A DNA stretch of 64,000 nucleotides from the NCBI RefSeq assembly GCF_019740315.1, contig NZ_JAHXZR010000001.1, forward strand, positions 496,001 to 560,000, read 5' to 3'. Under the pieces are notes generated by a model. It saw nothing but the letters and a program-made list of their open reading frames with translations. It searched no databases and was not told the DNA's origin. The position numbers were made by a program, and so were the translations under genes. This DNA comes from Oceanobacter mangrovi. GTDB taxonomy: Bacteria > Pseudomonadota > Gammaproteobacteria > Pseudomonadales > Oceanobacteraceae. Position 1 is the first letter of the stretch. Every line of letters starts with the position of its first letter. Of this stretch, positions 34,988 through 44,469 are shown piece by piece.

Positions 34988-35911
34988 ATGAATCTTCCCA
35001 CAGGCTCGCTGGCATCGACCGCCGCCGCGCCGGAAGGGGTGACTGCAGCATCACCTTCCCGCTGGGATGCCTCGTTAACGCTGGGCATTGAAGCCACCGC
35101 ACGAGGCTCAGTACTCAAAAGCAAGTCTCATCAGGGACCGCTCTACATCCAGAAGCCCTTCTATCCGGAAGGGCGCGAACTGGCACACCTGTACTTGTTG
35201 CATCCGCCGGGCGGCATGGTTTCCGGCGACACCCTGGCAATTGCTGCCAACCTTGGCAGCAATGCCGCCGCGCTGATTACCACGCCGGGTGCCGGACGGG
35301 TCTACAAGGCCCGCGCCGACAAGTCGTTGCAACGCCAGATCATTGAATTCAACGTCGCTGACAACGCCTCGCTGGAATGGCTGCCACTGGAATCGATTAT
35401 TTATCCCGGTGCGGTTACCCGTCTTGAAACCCGTGTGAATCTTCACGGTAACGCCCGTTATATCGGTTGGGAAGTGACCAGCCTGGGTTTGCCCGCCGCG
35501 GGCAAGGCTTTTGATGAAGGCAGCGCCATGAGCCAAAGCCTCAACATCTGGCGCGATGGCAGGCTATGCTTGCGGGAACGTCTGGTCGTAGACGGCTCAA
35601 AGCAGGGCATGTTGCAAGCCAGTTGTGGCCTCAAACAACGGCCGATCAGTGGCACCATGGTGGCGGGTCCCTTTGGCGCTGATGCGGTTTCCGAAGCCCA
35701 GCTGGACGCGCTTCGGGCGCTGTGTGACCGCTGGATTGAACAGGATAAGGACGCTTTGGCTGGCGTCACTCTCAATCACGATTTTCTGATTGTGCGTTAT
35801 CTGGGCAGTTGCTCGGAACAGGCGCGCAAGCTGTTTGGTGAATGCTGGGCGCAGATCCGGCCGCTGTTGCTGGCCAGAGAGGCCTGTGCGCCGAGAATCT
35901 GGGCGACCTGA
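34988..35911 (+). CDS. ureD: Urease accessory protein UreD
   Basis: UreD (UreH) forms the scaffold with UreF and UreG that delivers nickel to apo-urease. The 307-residue protein has the family patterns RGSVLKSKSHQGPLYIQKPF, YLLHPPGGMVSGD, ALITTPGAGRVYKA and LEWLPLESIIYPGA, and ends with the typical PRIWAT. ATG 34988 has CGGAG 8 bases before it; another ATG at 34984 is in a different frame. Length fits the family. Confidence 0.94.
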   Translation: MNLPTGSLASTAAAPEGVTAASPSRWDASLTLGIEATARGSVLKSKSHQGPLYIQKPFYPEGRELAHLYLLHPPGGMVSGDTLAIAANLGSNAAALITTPGAGRVYKARADKSLQRQIIEFNVADNASLEWLPLESIIYPGAVTRLETRVNLHGNARYIGWEVTSLGLPAAGKAFDEGSAMSQSLNIWRDGRLCLRERLVVDGSKQGMLQASCGLKQRPISGTMVAGPFGADAVSEAQLDALRALCDRWIEQDKDALAGVTLNHDFLIVRYLGSCSEQARKLFGECWAQIRPLLLAREACAPRIWAT

Positions 35912-36004
35912 CGTCTGAAGCGATTAGATGCAAATTAACTCGTTACCATGCTTTATGTGGTGGCGGCACCGGTAAAACCGGAAAGAAATAACAACGAGGG
36001 CTCT

Positions 36005-36307
36005 ATGGAACTGTTGCCAAGAGAAAAAGACAAGCTGCTGATTTTTACCGCAGCACTGCTGGCGGAACGTCGCCTCAACCGTGGCCTCAAGCTCAACTAC
36101 CCGGAAGCGGTGGCCTACATCACCATGGAAATCATGGAAGGTGCCCGAGACGGTAAAACCGTGGCGGAGCTGATGAGTTATGGCAAAACCCTGCTGAGCG
36201 CCGATCAGGTGATGGCGGGCGTACCTGAGCTGGTGCATGAAGTGCAAGTGGAAGCGACTTTTCCCGATGGCACCAAGCTGGTCACGGTCCACGAGCCGAT
36301 TTGTTAA
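36005..36307 (+). CDS. ureA: Urease gamma subunit UreA
   Basis: The 100-residue small subunit of urease begins [20 protein letters not shown] and contains [18 protein letters not shown] and [17 protein letters not shown], as in other UreA proteins. It stays a separate gene, unlike UreB, which is fused to UreC here. GAGGG precedes the ATG. A 232-bp gap with three REP-like palindromes separates it from ureBC. Confidence 0.96.
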   Translation: MELLPREKDKLLIFTAALLAERRLNRGLKLNYPEAVAYITMEIMEGARDGKTVAELMSYGKTLLSADQVMAGVPELVHEVQVEATFPDGTKLVTVHEPIC

Positions 36308-36539
36308 ATCGCCTGCTATGTAGGTTGGGCCTTGCCCAACACCTGATGGACGTGGCCTATCCTACGGCTTAGCGGATTCACGGCTTCGTAGGTCGGATAA
36401 ATGAGCGCAGCGAACGCCATCCGACAGAAATCGTAGGGTGTATTAGCGGCACGCGTAATACACCAGAACGTCCGATCAAAATAAAGCGTCCGACGTCATA
36501 CCTCCGACGTCCGACCCAAAACACCACAGGGAGACACCG
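36308..36539. repeat. Cluster of three REP-like palindromes between ureA and ureBC
   Basis: Three elements, each opening with GTAGG, are visible. The first is 36320-36343, GTAGGTTGGGCCTTGCCCAA plus ACACC. The second is 36388-36425, with arms GTAGGTCGGAT and ATCCGAC around an AGCGCAGCGAACG centre. The third is 36433-36464, with arms GGTGTATTA and TAATACACC around GCGGCACGCG. Elements of this look are dispersed in many gammaproteobacterial genomes. Here they lie inside an operon, where they may form hairpins that alter the ureA:ureBC message ratio. Confidence 0.7.
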
Positions 36540-38603
36540 ATGTTTATTCCAGGTGAAGTACAAGCCGCCAGCGGCGAGATTGAATTAAACGCTGGTCGCA
36601 AGACTCTCAAATTGCGTGTGGAAAACACCGGTGATCGTCCGATCCAGGTGGGTTCGCACTATCACTTTGCTGAAACCAACCTGGCGCTGAGTTTTGATCG
36701 CCAGGCGGCGTTGGGTTTCCACCTCAATATCGCTTCTGGCACGGCAGTGCGTTTTGAGCCGGGCCAGGGCCGTGAAATTGAGCTGGTGGAGTTCGCTGGC
36801 AAGCGTGAAATCTACGGTTTCCGTGGCGATGTGATGGGCGCTCTGCCTGCCGCTGCAGGTGCCGATTCTGCCACCGTCACTGCCAAAATGGATCGCACCG
36901 CCTACGCCCAGATGTTCGGCCCAACCGTCGGCGACAAGGTGCGCCTGGGTGACACCGATCTGTGGATTCAGGTCGAGAAAGATTTCACCGTCTATGGCGA
37001 TGAAGTGAAGTTTGGTGGCGGCAAGGTGATCCGTGATGGCATGGGTCAGAGCCAGATTATGAACTACCCTGCCGACGGCAGCGAAGGTTCGATGGATCTG
37101 GTGATTACCAACGCGCTGATCCTGGATCACTGGGGCATCGTCAAGGGTGACGTCGGTATCAAGGAAGGCCGTATTGTGCGGATCGGCAAGGCCGGTAACC
37201 CGGATGTGCAGGCCAATGTTGATATCATTGTTGGCCCGGGTACCGAGGTGATCGCCGGTGAAGGTTCGATCCTGACCGCTGGTGGCATCGATGCCCACAT
37301 TCACTTTATCTGCCCACAGCAGGTCGAAGAAGCGCTGATGAGCGGTGTCACCACCATGATTGGTGGTGGTACCGGCCCGGCGACCGGCACCAATGCCACC
37401 ACCTGTACTTCTGGCCCCTGGTACATCGGCAAGATGATCCAGAGCACCGACGATATGCCAATGAACTTTGGCTTTCTGGGCAAGGGCAACGCTTCCCTGG
37501 CTGACGCGCTGGAAGAACAGCTGCAAGCCGGTGCCTGTGGCCTCAAACTGCACGAAGACTGGGGCACCACACCAGCCGCGATCGATTGCTGTCTGACCGT
37601 GGCCGACAAGTACGATGTGCAGGTGGCGATTCACACCGATACCCTGAATGAGTCCGGCTTTGTTGATGACACCATTGGTGCTTTCAAGGATCGGGTGATT
37701 CACACCTACCACACCGAAGGTGCCGGTGGTGGCCACGCGCCGGATATTATCCGTGCCTGTGCCTACCCGAACGTACTGCCATCGTCTACCAACCCGACCC
37801 GTCCTTACACGGTCAACACGGTGGACGAGCACCTCGACATGCTGATGGTTTGCCATCACCTCGACAGCTCGATCCCGGAAGACGTTGCTTTTGCTGATTC
37901 CCGCATCCGCAAGGAAACCATCGCGGCGGAAGATATCTTCCACGACCGCGGTGCCTTCTCGATGATTTCGTCCGACTCCCAGGCAATGGGCCGGGTCGGT
38001 GAAGTGGTGACCCGTACCTGGCAAACCGCCCACAAAATGAAAGTGCAGTTTGGCCTGCTACCGGAAGATGAAACCCTGGGTAGCGATAACTTTCGGGCCC
38101 GTCGCTACATCGCCAAGTACACCATCAACCCGGCGATTGCCCACGGTATCAGCCACGAAGTCGGTTCGATTGAAGCGGGCAAACTGGCGGACCTGGTGCT
38201 GTGGAAACCGGCATTTTTTGCCACCAAGCCTTCAATGATCATCAAGGGCGGCATGATTGCCGCGGCGCCAATGGGCGACCCCAACGCCTCGATTCCAACA
38301 CCGCAGCCAGTACACTACCGGCCGATGTTTGGAGCCCACGGCAAGGCGACCGCCCAGACGGCCTTTACCATCGTCAGCCAGGCCGCCCTGGATAACGGCA
38401 TCAAGGAAAATCTGGGTATCAACCGTCAGCTGGTGGCCTGTAAAAACACCCGCAATATCAGCAAGAACGACATGGTGCTGAACAACTGGCAGCCAACCAT
38501 CACGGTTGATCCGCAAACCTATGAAGTGCGTGCCGACGGTGAACTGCTGACCTGTGAACCGGCAACTGAACTGCCGTTAGCTCAGCTGTATAACCTGTTC
38601 TGA
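36540..38603 (+). CDS. ureBC: Fused urease beta-alpha subunit (UreB-UreC)
   Basis: One uninterrupted frame of 687 residues joins the beta subunit (1-100; [38 protein letters not shown]) to the nickel-containing alpha subunit (from about 117; [20 protein letters not shown]). The two are linked by an Ala/Ser-rich linker (101-116). All catalytic residues are present: His253 and His255 in GGIDAHIHF, carbamylated Lys336 in GLKLHEDWG, His365, His391, Cys438-His439 in VCHHL and Asp479, at a constant offset of 119 from Klebsiella UreC. The internal ATG at 36888 has no ribosome site, so a single polypeptide is expected. Fusions of gamma and beta are known in Helicobacter; a beta-alpha fusion with separate gamma is unusual. 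Confidence 0.95.
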   Translation: MFIPGEVQAASGEIELNAGRKTLKLRVENTGDRPIQVGSHYHFAETNLALSFDRQAALGFHLNIASGTAVRFEPGQGREIELVEFAGKREIYGFRGDVMGALPAAAGADSATVTAKMDRTAYAQMFGPTVGDKVRLGDTDLWIQVEKDFTVYGDEVKFGGGKVIRDGMGQSQIMNYPADGSEGSMDLVITNALILDHWGIVKGDVGIKEGRIVRIGKAGNPDVQANVDIIVGPGTEVIAGEGSILTAGGIDAHIHFICPQQVEEALMSGVTTMIGGGTGPATGTNATTCTSGPWYIGKMIQSTDDMPMNFGFLGKGNASLADALEEQLQAGACGLKLHEDWGTTPAAIDCCLTVADKYDVQVAIHTDTLNESGFVDDTIGAFKDRVIHTYHTEGAGGGHAPDIIRACAYPNVLPSSTNPTRPYTVNTVDEHLDMLMVCHHLDSSIPEDVAFADSRIRKETIAAEDIFHDRGAFSMISSDSQAMGRVGEVVTRTWQTAHKMKVQFGLLPEDETLGSDNFRARRYIAKYTINPAIAHGISHEVGSIEAGKLADLVLWKPAFFATKPSMIIKGGMIAAAPMGDPNASIPTPQPVHYRPMFGAHGKATAQTAFTIVSQAALDNGIKENLGINRQLVACKNTRNISKNDMVLNNWQPTITVDPQTYEVRADGELLTCEPATELPLAQLYNLF

Positions 38604-38629
38604 TTTGGTGCTTGTGCGGTTGTTCTGCA

Positions 38630-38722
38630 TCTGTAGGAGCGGATTTATCCGCGATGTTCCCTCGCGGAGCGTGGGAACGAGGTTTGACATTTATCGGCCC
38701 CCACGCTCCTGCGTGGGAGCCG
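38630..38722. repeat. Composite REP-like repeats between ureBC and ureE
   Basis: The 137-bp gap contains GTAGGAGCGGATTTATCCGC (38632-38651, a palindrome around TTTA), then GCGGAGCGTGGGAACGAG, then CCCCCACGCTCCTGCGTGGG (from 38699). The last element is the same family as the palindrome at 25541. These are dispersed intergenic repeats; they do not encode anything. Confidence 0.65.
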
Positions 38723-38740
38723 ACTGAACCGGAGAAATCC

Positions 38741-39295
38741 ATGCTGGAAATTTATGAACGCCTGGGGGTTCCTGAAAAAGCAGGGGACCCGGCTGGCCCG
38801 GTCTACGCAACCGTATGCCTGACTCACGAACAACGTGATCGTGGCCGCCTGCGGCTGACCAGTACCGATGGTGAAGAAGTCCGGGTGTTTCTGGAACGTG
38901 GCAAGGCCTTGCTGGTGGGCGAGTTTCTGAAAAGCCACTGCGGCAAGATCGTCAAGGTTGAAGGGGCACCGGAACCGGTCACCGAAGCCACCTGTGACGA
39001 CTGGCATACCTTTGCCCGCGCCTGTTATCACCTCGGCAACCGCCATGTGAAATTGCAGGTGGGCGACAAGTGGCTGCGTATCACTCCTGACCATGTGTTA
39101 GAAGAAATGCTGGAACTGCTGGAGCTGACCATCAGCCATAAAGAAGAAGTCTTCGTTCCCGAGAACGGTGCTTATTTTAAAGGACTGGGCGGCCACTCTC
39201 ATGGTCATGACCATGGCGACTCACATGGCCATAGCCATTCGCATAGCCACGATCATGACCACAGCCATCACCACTCGCACAGTCATGAGCACTGA
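38741..39295 (+). CDS. ureE: Urease nickel chaperone UreE
   Basis: UreE binds nickel and hands it to the UreDFG complex. The 184-residue protein has a peptide-binding N-terminal domain, then GRLRLTSTDGEEVRVFL and the central metal-site domain ARACYHLGNRHVKLQV with the conserved HxxNRH. Its tail (about 148-184) is almost entirely His, Ser, Asp and Gly, an extended nickel-storage tail. ATG 38741 follows CCGGAGAAATCC; upstream frame lies in the repeat gap. The His-rich codons overlap the start of ureF by 11 bp. Confidence 0.95.
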   Translation: MLEIYERLGVPEKAGDPAGPVYATVCLTHEQRDRGRLRLTSTDGEEVRVFLERGKALLVGEFLKSHCGKIVKVEGAPEPVTEATCDDWHTFARACYHLGNRHVKLQVGDKWLRITPDHVLEEMLELLELTISHKEEVFVPENGAYFKGLGGHSHGHDHGDSHGHSHSHSHDHDHSHHHSHSHEH

Positions 39296-40013
39296 GACCG
39301 TGGCTATCGAGCCACAGGCGGAAACGCAGATAGCTTCCGGGCTGCAATTGGTCCGACTGATGCACTTGTCATCAGTCTCATTACCCGTGGGCGGTTTTGC
39401 CTTTTCCCATGGGCTCGAATACGCCATTGAAACCGGCTGGATTCGCAAGGCACCGCAGGTCAGTGACTGGGTGCGTGAACAACTGCATATGGGGCTGTCG
39501 TCGACCGACGTGCCGATTCTGCAACGGGTAATGGACGCCTGTTCGGGAGTCGCAGGCAGTGCTGAAGAAACCGCCCGTTTGCGGGAGCTGAATAATCTGG
39601 TGTTGGCCTGTCGGGAAACCCGCGAGTTGCGGCTGACCGATACTGCCATGGGCGAAGCGCTGGTGCGGCTGATGAACAGTCTGCAGCTGCAACAGCCGTT
39701 CGAATCCAGCGACGATGTCAGCTTTGTGGTGCTGTTTGGCGTCGCCGCCAGTCGCTGGGGCATTGATTATCCATCAGCCGCCAATGGCTTTTTATGGTCC
39801 TGGCTGGAAAACCAGATTGCCGCGGCCACCAAGCTGGTGCCGCTGGGACAAACCCAGGCGCAGCAGTTACTGGTCGAATTGCAGCCGCAACTGGCTGTTG
39901 CCATCAAGGCGGCAGAGCAGATCAGTGACGACGACATTGGTGCCGGTTTGCCGGGGCTGGCGATTGCCAGCAGCAGACATGAGCACATGTATACAAGATT
40001 ATTCCGCAGCTGA
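39285..40013 (+). CDS. ureF: Urease accessory protein UreF
   Basis: UreF acts as a fidelity factor between UreD and the UreG GTPase during nickel insertion. The 242-residue, mainly helical protein shows the family patterns [37 protein letters not shown], and [13 protein letters not shown] at the end. ATG 39285 overlaps the ureE stop by 11 bp; earlier in-frame ATGs lie in the ureE His-rich tail and give unlikely Met/Thr-rich sequence. Confidence 0.94.
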   Translation: MSTETVAIEPQAETQIASGLQLVRLMHLSSVSLPVGGFAFSHGLEYAIETGWIRKAPQVSDWVREQLHMGLSSTDVPILQRVMDACSGVAGSAEETARLRELNNLVLACRETRELRLTDTAMGEALVRLMNSLQLQQPFESSDDVSFVVLFGVAASRWGIDYPSAANGFLWSWLENQIAAATKLVPLGQTQAQQLLVELQPQLAVAIKAAEQISDDDIGAGLPGLAIASSRHEHMYTRLFRS

Positions 40014-40075
40014 GAGCTGGTGCGTTTATAACGCTCTCAGACGACGAAGAACAAATTATCAGAGGGGAAAGCAAG

Positions 40076-40723
40076 ATGAATAAACCCAAACAAACCCTGC
40101 GCGTTGGTGTTGGTGGCCCGGTTGGTTCCGGCAAGACGGCACTGCTGCGTTCCCTGTGTGCAGCGCTGCGTGACCACTACGATATTGCCGTGGTGACCAA
40201 CGATATTTACACCAAGGAAGACGCGGAATTCCTGACCCGTAACGAAGCGCTCAGCGCCGATCGTATTCTGGGTGTGGAAACCGGTGGCTGCCCGCACACG
40301 GCGATTCGTGAAGATGCTTCTATGAACCTGGCGGCGATTGATGAGCTGCGCAAACGTCACGGCGAACTGGACGTGGTGTTTGTTGAGAGTGGCGGTGATA
40401 ACCTCAGTGCGACCTTCAGCCCTGAGCTGTCTGACCTTACTATCTATGTGATTGACGTTTCCGCCGGTGACAAGATTCCACGTAAGGGTGGCCCGGGCAT
40501 TACCAAGTCTGACTTGCTGATCATCAACAAGACCGACCTGGCGCCGATTGTCGGTGCGTCGCTGGAAGTGATGGATCGTGATGCTAAAAAGATGCGTGGC
40601 GAACGTCCGTTTGTGTTCTCCAACCTGAAAAAGGCGCAAGGTCTGGACGACATCATCAACTTCATCATCACCGAAGGGATGCTGGAGCAGAAGCCGATTC
40701 CACCTGCGCAAGCGGTTGTATAG
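40076..40723 (+). CDS. ureG: Urease accessory GTPase UreG
   Basis: UreG is the SIMIBI-class GTPase that powers nickel delivery. The 215-residue protein has the P-loop [14 protein letters not shown], the nickel-binding CPH in [20 protein letters not shown], the [15 protein letters not shown] motif and the guanine-specificity NKTDLAP. GAGGGG precedes the ATG. Last of the accessory genes before the hupE-type permease. Confidence 0.97.
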   Translation: MNKPKQTLRVGVGGPVGSGKTALLRSLCAALRDHYDIAVVTNDIYTKEDAEFLTRNEALSADRILGVETGGCPHTAIREDASMNLAAIDELRKRHGELDVVFVESGGDNLSATFSPELSDLTIYVIDVSAGDKIPRKGGPGITKSDLLIINKTDLAPIVGASLEVMDRDAKKMRGERPFVFSNLKKAQGLDDIINFIITEGMLEQKPIPPAQAVV

Positions 40724-40822
40724 AAAGACTATGCGGGCAAACCCTGGCGGTGTTGCTGCAGCAACGGGGTTTCGCAAGCAGACTGTAAGGGTTAACCGGA
40801 TTACTACCTGAAAGGACGAATT

Positions 40823-41398
40823 ATGAAATTCATCAAATACTCAGCAGCGGTTGCCGCTGCCACCATGCCTGCACTGGCACTGGCTCACACGGGCCATGAA
40901 ACCTCCGGCCTGATGGCAGGTATTGCTCACCCGTTCACAGGTCTCGATCACCTGTTAGCCATGGTCGCCGTGGGCCTGTGGGCAGCACAAATGGGTGGCA
41001 AGGCAACCTGGCAACTGCCGTTGGCGTTTATCGGTACCATGATGCTGGGCGGTTTGTTGGCCATGGCTGGTGTTGCCGTTCCCTTTGTTGAAGCCGGTAT
41101 TCTGGCCTCGGTGATTGCTTCCGGTGTGCTGGTCGCCATGGCGGCGCGGTTTAATACAACGGTGTGTGTGGCGCTGACAGCCGCCATGGCTATGTTCCAT
41201 GGCGTGGCTCACGGTGCGGAAATGCCTCTGTCTGCTCACCCTGTCAGCTATGTGGCTGGCTTCCTGGGTGCAACTCTGGTGCTGCATCTGGCGGGTATTG
41301 CTGCCATCAAAGCTGGTAAAGGTGCGCTGGCTGCTACCGCTGCGCGTGTGGCTGGTGGTGCGATTGCGTTTGCCGGTATGGCGTTGGCGGTTGCCTGA
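40823..41398 (+). CDS. ureJ: HupE/UreJ-family nickel permease
   Basis: HupE/UreJ proteins import nickel for hydrogenase or urease. The 191-residue protein has a signal-like first segment (AAVAAATMPALALA), the family metal motif HPFTGLDHLLAM in the first mature segment, a second His motif in MAMFHGVAHGAEMP, and about six membrane spans. Location directly after ureG supports supplying nickel to urease. A strong terminator follows. Confidence 0.92.
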   Translation: MKFIKYSAAVAAATMPALALAHTGHETSGLMAGIAHPFTGLDHLLAMVAVGLWAAQMGGKATWQLPLAFIGTMMLGGLLAMAGVAVPFVEAGILASVIASGVLVAMAARFNTTVCVALTAAMAMFHGVAHGAEMPLSAHPVSYVAGFLGATLVLHLAGIAAIKAGKGALAATAARVAGGAIAFAGMALAVA

Positions 41399-41418
41399 TC
41401 TACAGCTTTAAAAACCAT

Positions 41419-41448
41419 AAAAAACGGGGCGAAACAGCCCCGTTTTTT
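41419..41448. terminator. Rho-independent terminator of the urea cluster
   Basis: ACGGGGC-GAAACA-GCCCCGT is flanked by A- and T-runs and stands 20 bp after the ureJ stop. It marks the end of the urt-ure transcription block. Confidence 0.9.
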
Positions 41449-41598
41449 ATGGCTGGCTTATAACTGGGCTCTTATATGGCTTTCTTAACGAATTGTCTAT
41501 TTGGTTATATAGGTATGACCAAATAATTCTTCTAAGTTATATAAAGCACTTTTAAACTGCGCTTCCTGTTCTAATCAGACCTTGAAGTGGAGTTTGAA

Positions 41599-42846
41599 AT
41601 GTCGTCCGTTCTGCGTATTGGCAGCCTTGTTACCCTGACTGCAGCGAGCTTGAGCGCTCATGCAACCAATGGTTATTTTACTCACGGAACCAGCGTGCGT
41701 GCCCAGGGAATGGCAGGTGTTACCTATGCAATGGCACACGACAGTCTCAGTGCCGCCAGTAACCCCGCTGCATTGAGTGCACTGCAGTCCGAACAGCAGC
41801 TGGATCTTGGCGTGACCTATTTCAAGCCAGAGCGTAAATCCACCATTACGGGTAACGGCTTAGGTATCGATGGCAGCTATGACGGTAACGACACAGAAGC
41901 TTTCTGGATGCCGGAACTGGGTTACGCCTACAAGTACTCCGATGTTTTCACCTTTGGCCTGGCGCTGTACGGCAACGGTGGTATGAACACGGATTACGGT
42001 AACAACCCGTTCGCCAACTTTGGTTCCAGCGGCAGCCTGGGGGTGAATCTGGAGCAACTGTTTGTTACCGGTACGCTGGCGATTCGACTGAACGACCGTA
42101 ACAGTGTTGGTCTGGGCGCTACCTGGACTCGTCAGACTTTCGAAGCCAAGGGGGTACAGGCGTTTGCCGGGATGTCACAACAGCCAGGCAAGGTTTCCAA
42201 CAACGGCACCGATGTATCGACTGGCTGGGGTGTGAAACTGGGCTGGCAAGGCCAGCTGACCGACAGCCTGACTGCGGGTCTGAGCTGGAGCTCGCGCATC
42301 CAGACCTCTGCTTTTGAAAAATACAGCGGCCTGTTTGCCGAACAGGGCGGATTTGATATTCCAGCCAACTATGGTGCCGGTTTGGCCTGGCAAGCGCTGG
42401 ATGGTCTGACGCTGGCAGCCGACTGGCAATACATCGAATACAGCAGTGTTGCTGCGGTTGGCAACGAGCTGAGCATGACCAGTCCAATGGGGTCCGATGA
42501 GGGCGCTGGTTTTGGCTGGAACGACATCAATGTTTACAAGCTGGGTGTGCAGTACGCGCTGACTTCGTCACTGACTCTGCGTGCCGGTTACAGCTATGCC
42601 GATCAACCGATTCCGACCAGTCAGACGTTCCTTAACATTCTGGCGCCGGGTGTGATCCAGAAGCACGCCAGCCTGGGTGGCAGCTGGGATATCAACGACA
42701 GCAATTCAGTATCACTGGCCTACACCCACGGCTTTGAAGAAACCGTCAAAGGCAAAAACTCGATTCCGGCCAACTTTGGTGGCGGCGAAGCCGACATCAC
42801 CATGTTCCAGAACCAGCTGGCAGTGGCCTGGCAGTTGAAGTTCTGA
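41599..42846 (+). CDS. FadL/OmpP1-family outer-membrane channel
   Basis: The 415-residue protein has a signal peptide (IGSLVTLTAASLSAHA) followed by the FadL-family N-terminal hatch sequence TNGYFTHGTSVRAQGMAG and SAASNPAALSAL. Alternating amphipathic strands follow, with a C-terminal aromatic ending (LAVAWQLKF) typical of beta-barrels. Family members move hydrophobic compounds such as fatty acids or aromatics across the outer membrane; the substrate here is unknown. ATG 41599 is preferred (GTGGAG six bases before). It has its own 200-bp AT-rich promoter region and is not part of the urease transcript. Confidence 0.88.
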   Translation: MSSVLRIGSLVTLTAASLSAHATNGYFTHGTSVRAQGMAGVTYAMAHDSLSAASNPAALSALQSEQQLDLGVTYFKPERKSTITGNGLGIDGSYDGNDTEAFWMPELGYAYKYSDVFTFGLALYGNGGMNTDYGNNPFANFGSSGSLGVNLEQLFVTGTLAIRLNDRNSVGLGATWTRQTFEAKGVQAFAGMSQQPGKVSNNGTDVSTGWGVKLGWQGQLTDSLTAGLSWSSRIQTSAFEKYSGLFAEQGGFDIPANYGAGLAWQALDGLTLAADWQYIEYSSVAAVGNELSMTSPMGSDEGAGFGWNDINVYKLGVQYALTSSLTLRAGYSYADQPIPTSQTFLNILAPGVIQKHASLGGSWDINDSNSVSLAYTHGFEETVKGKNSIPANFGGGEADITMFQNQLAVAWQLKF

Positions 42847-42871
42847 GTTGGATCGGCAATAAAACAGGGCC

Positions 42872-42918
42872 ATCCGGGATGATCTGATTCCTGATCATGA
42901 AGGGGTGGCTTTTTAATC
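42872..42918 (+). terminator. Probable terminator after the FadL-type gene
   Basis: GGCCATC pairs with GGTGGCT-like bases around an inner ATGATC/GATCAT stem and is followed by TTTTT. The stem is interrupted but the position, 25-70 bp after the stop, is right. Confidence 0.55.
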
Positions 42919-42937
42919 GCATCTTCAGGGAGGAAAG

Positions 42938-43456
42938 ATGGACAGGAAGTGTAAACAGCTGTTGGCTCTGTGTGGCAGTCTGCGTAAGCAGTCGCTGAAT
43001 CGCATTGCTCTGGCTGCTGTCGAAGCCATGGCGGGCGAGTATTTCCAGCTGGAATGGGCAGATCCTGCTGCTTTGCCGCTATTTAACCCGGATCTGGAGA
43101 CAGATCTTCCTGCTGTAGTCATTCGACTGCTGGAGCAAATCGAAGCCGCCGACGGTCTGGTGATTGCCTCTCCTGAGTATGCCCACGGGATCAGTGGTGT
43201 ACTGAAAAACACCCTCGACTGGCTGGTGAGCAGCCCGGCATTTTATCAAAAGCCTGTCATGCTGATTAATACCTCTCCCCGCGCTCATCATGCGCTTGAT
43301 TCCACGCGCGAGATTCTGACCACCATGTCCGCACAAGTTGTGGAAGAGGCCTGCGTTACGCTGCCGTTGTTGGGTAATGCAGAGATACTACGTCCGGATA
43401 GTCATATGAAGGTACTGTTGTCTCCTGCTGTAGAACAATTTTTAGAGTTGATCTAA
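42938..43456 (+). CDS. NADPH-dependent FMN reductase-family protein
   Basis: The 172-residue flavodoxin-fold protein has the FMN phosphate loop LCGSLRKQSLNRIAL and the SPEYAHGISGVLKNTLDWL motif of the NADPH-dependent FMN/quinone/azo reductase family. It likely reduces flavin, quinones or similar small acceptors in the cytosol. GGGAGGAAAG precedes ATG 42938. Its stop overlaps the convergent sulfotransferase-like gene by 4 bp, so the AT-rich islet begins right at its end. Confidence 0.88.
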   Translation: MDRKCKQLLALCGSLRKQSLNRIALAAVEAMAGEYFQLEWADPAALPLFNPDLETDLPAVVIRLLEQIEAADGLVIASPEYAHGISGVLKNTLDWLVSSPAFYQKPVMLINTSPRAHHALDSTREILTTMSAQVVEEACVTLPLLGNAEILRPDSHMKVLLSPAVEQFLELI

Positions 43457-44400
43457 AAAAGCGTTACGTTGGGCAGCTCAGCAAAGCGCTCGAGATCTTG
43501 CTGGAATCTGGCTTTGCCATCAGCTATTTCCTGCTCACTAAATGGTTGAAAGCGGGAGTGGCTGGCTGACTCAATAAATTCTTTATCCCCGGATAATTGT
43601 GCTATCTCGTATTCAGAAAAGGTTGCTCTGGATACAGGGATGTCAGGAGAGAATTCAGAGACTTGTCCGAATGATATGTTTTTTAGAAGAGTTGTTTTGT
43701 TTTTTTCGAAATTATCAAAGTTGAAAATCTGAAATTCAACTTCAGGGTATTTAAATATTAATGGCGAAAAAACTTCATACCAGGATATGGTGTCTGGTAT
43801 GATTTTCTGAATATAAATTGAGAATCTTATAAATGGATTGTGACGTAGGTATTCACAGTATATTGATGTAAGGAACGCATGATATGATCGTAATGATATA
43901 AAGACAGTAGTGTTATTTTTTCCTGTTGAGTTGATGTATCTTGATACTTGTGAAAAAACCTTTGTATATAACTGACCAGATTTTATCATAGCAGCAGATC
44001 CGATGATGTTTTCATCAGAAATTATGGATTTTTTGTACCCTTGAAGGTGTTCTAATATAAAATAAAAGCCTTTTTTCTTACGCCAGTTTCTGAGTTGATT
44101 TAAAGGTATGTATTTTATTTCAAGGTCATTTTTGAATGAGATTTCTAGTTGCTGCTGCAAGAATGTTGTAGCTGTTTTATGAATTCCTATATGGATGTTG
44201 TAATGCCTGGAGGCTGCATCAGGTAATGAATCTATTGAAAGGCGTGTCTGAATTAATGGACTGTTAGGTCTGTTTTTCTGTATTATTTTTAATAGGTCAT
44301 AAGCAGCAGTTGGATGTTTTTCCTCTAATAAAAGAAAGATGTCCTTCATTGTGGCGATATCATCATTGGTCAGTCGCGAGTTCTGTTTCTTGATTGTCAA
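43453..44400 (-). CDS. Sulfotransferase-like protein, AT-rich
   Basis: The 315-residue protein has a sulfotransferase-type 5'-phosphosulfate loop IHIGIHKTATTFLQQQL (68-85) and a 3'-phosphate-binding strand-helix FISLRSYHAFLTSIYCEYL with Arg171 and Ser179, spaced as in PAPS-dependent enzymes. The first 60 residues look like a helical repeat. Codon usage is clearly more AT-rich than in neighbouring genes, suggesting recent transfer. A related gene lies 69 bp upstream in the same direction. Acceptor unknown; surface glycan or peptide sulfation is possible. Confidence 0.65.
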   Translation of the reverse strand: MTIKKQNSRLTNDDIATMKDIFLLLEEKHPTAAYDLLKIIQKNRPNSPLIQTRLSIDSLPDAASRHYNIHIGIHKTATTFLQQQLEISFKNDLEIKYIPLNQLRNWRKKKGFYFILEHLQGYKKSIISDENIIGSAAMIKSGQLYTKVFSQVSRYINSTGKNNTTVFISLRSYHAFLTSIYCEYLRHNPFIRFSIYIQKIIPDTISWYEVFSPLIFKYPEVEFQIFNFDNFEKNKTTLLKNISFGQVSEFSPDIPVSRATFSEYEIAQLSGDKEFIESASHSRFQPFSEQEIADGKARFQQDLERFAELPNVTLF

Positions 44401-44469
44401 TGAAAATATCTCCGGCGATGGAATAGCTGCATTAAATTTAGTTATTAATGCAGCATGGATAGGTAGTTG

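Noticed and set aside
36585-38033. 482-codon minus-strand frame opposite ureBC
   Set aside because: Long antisense frames are expected opposite GC-biased genes; the plus strand encodes a fully motif-complete urease.
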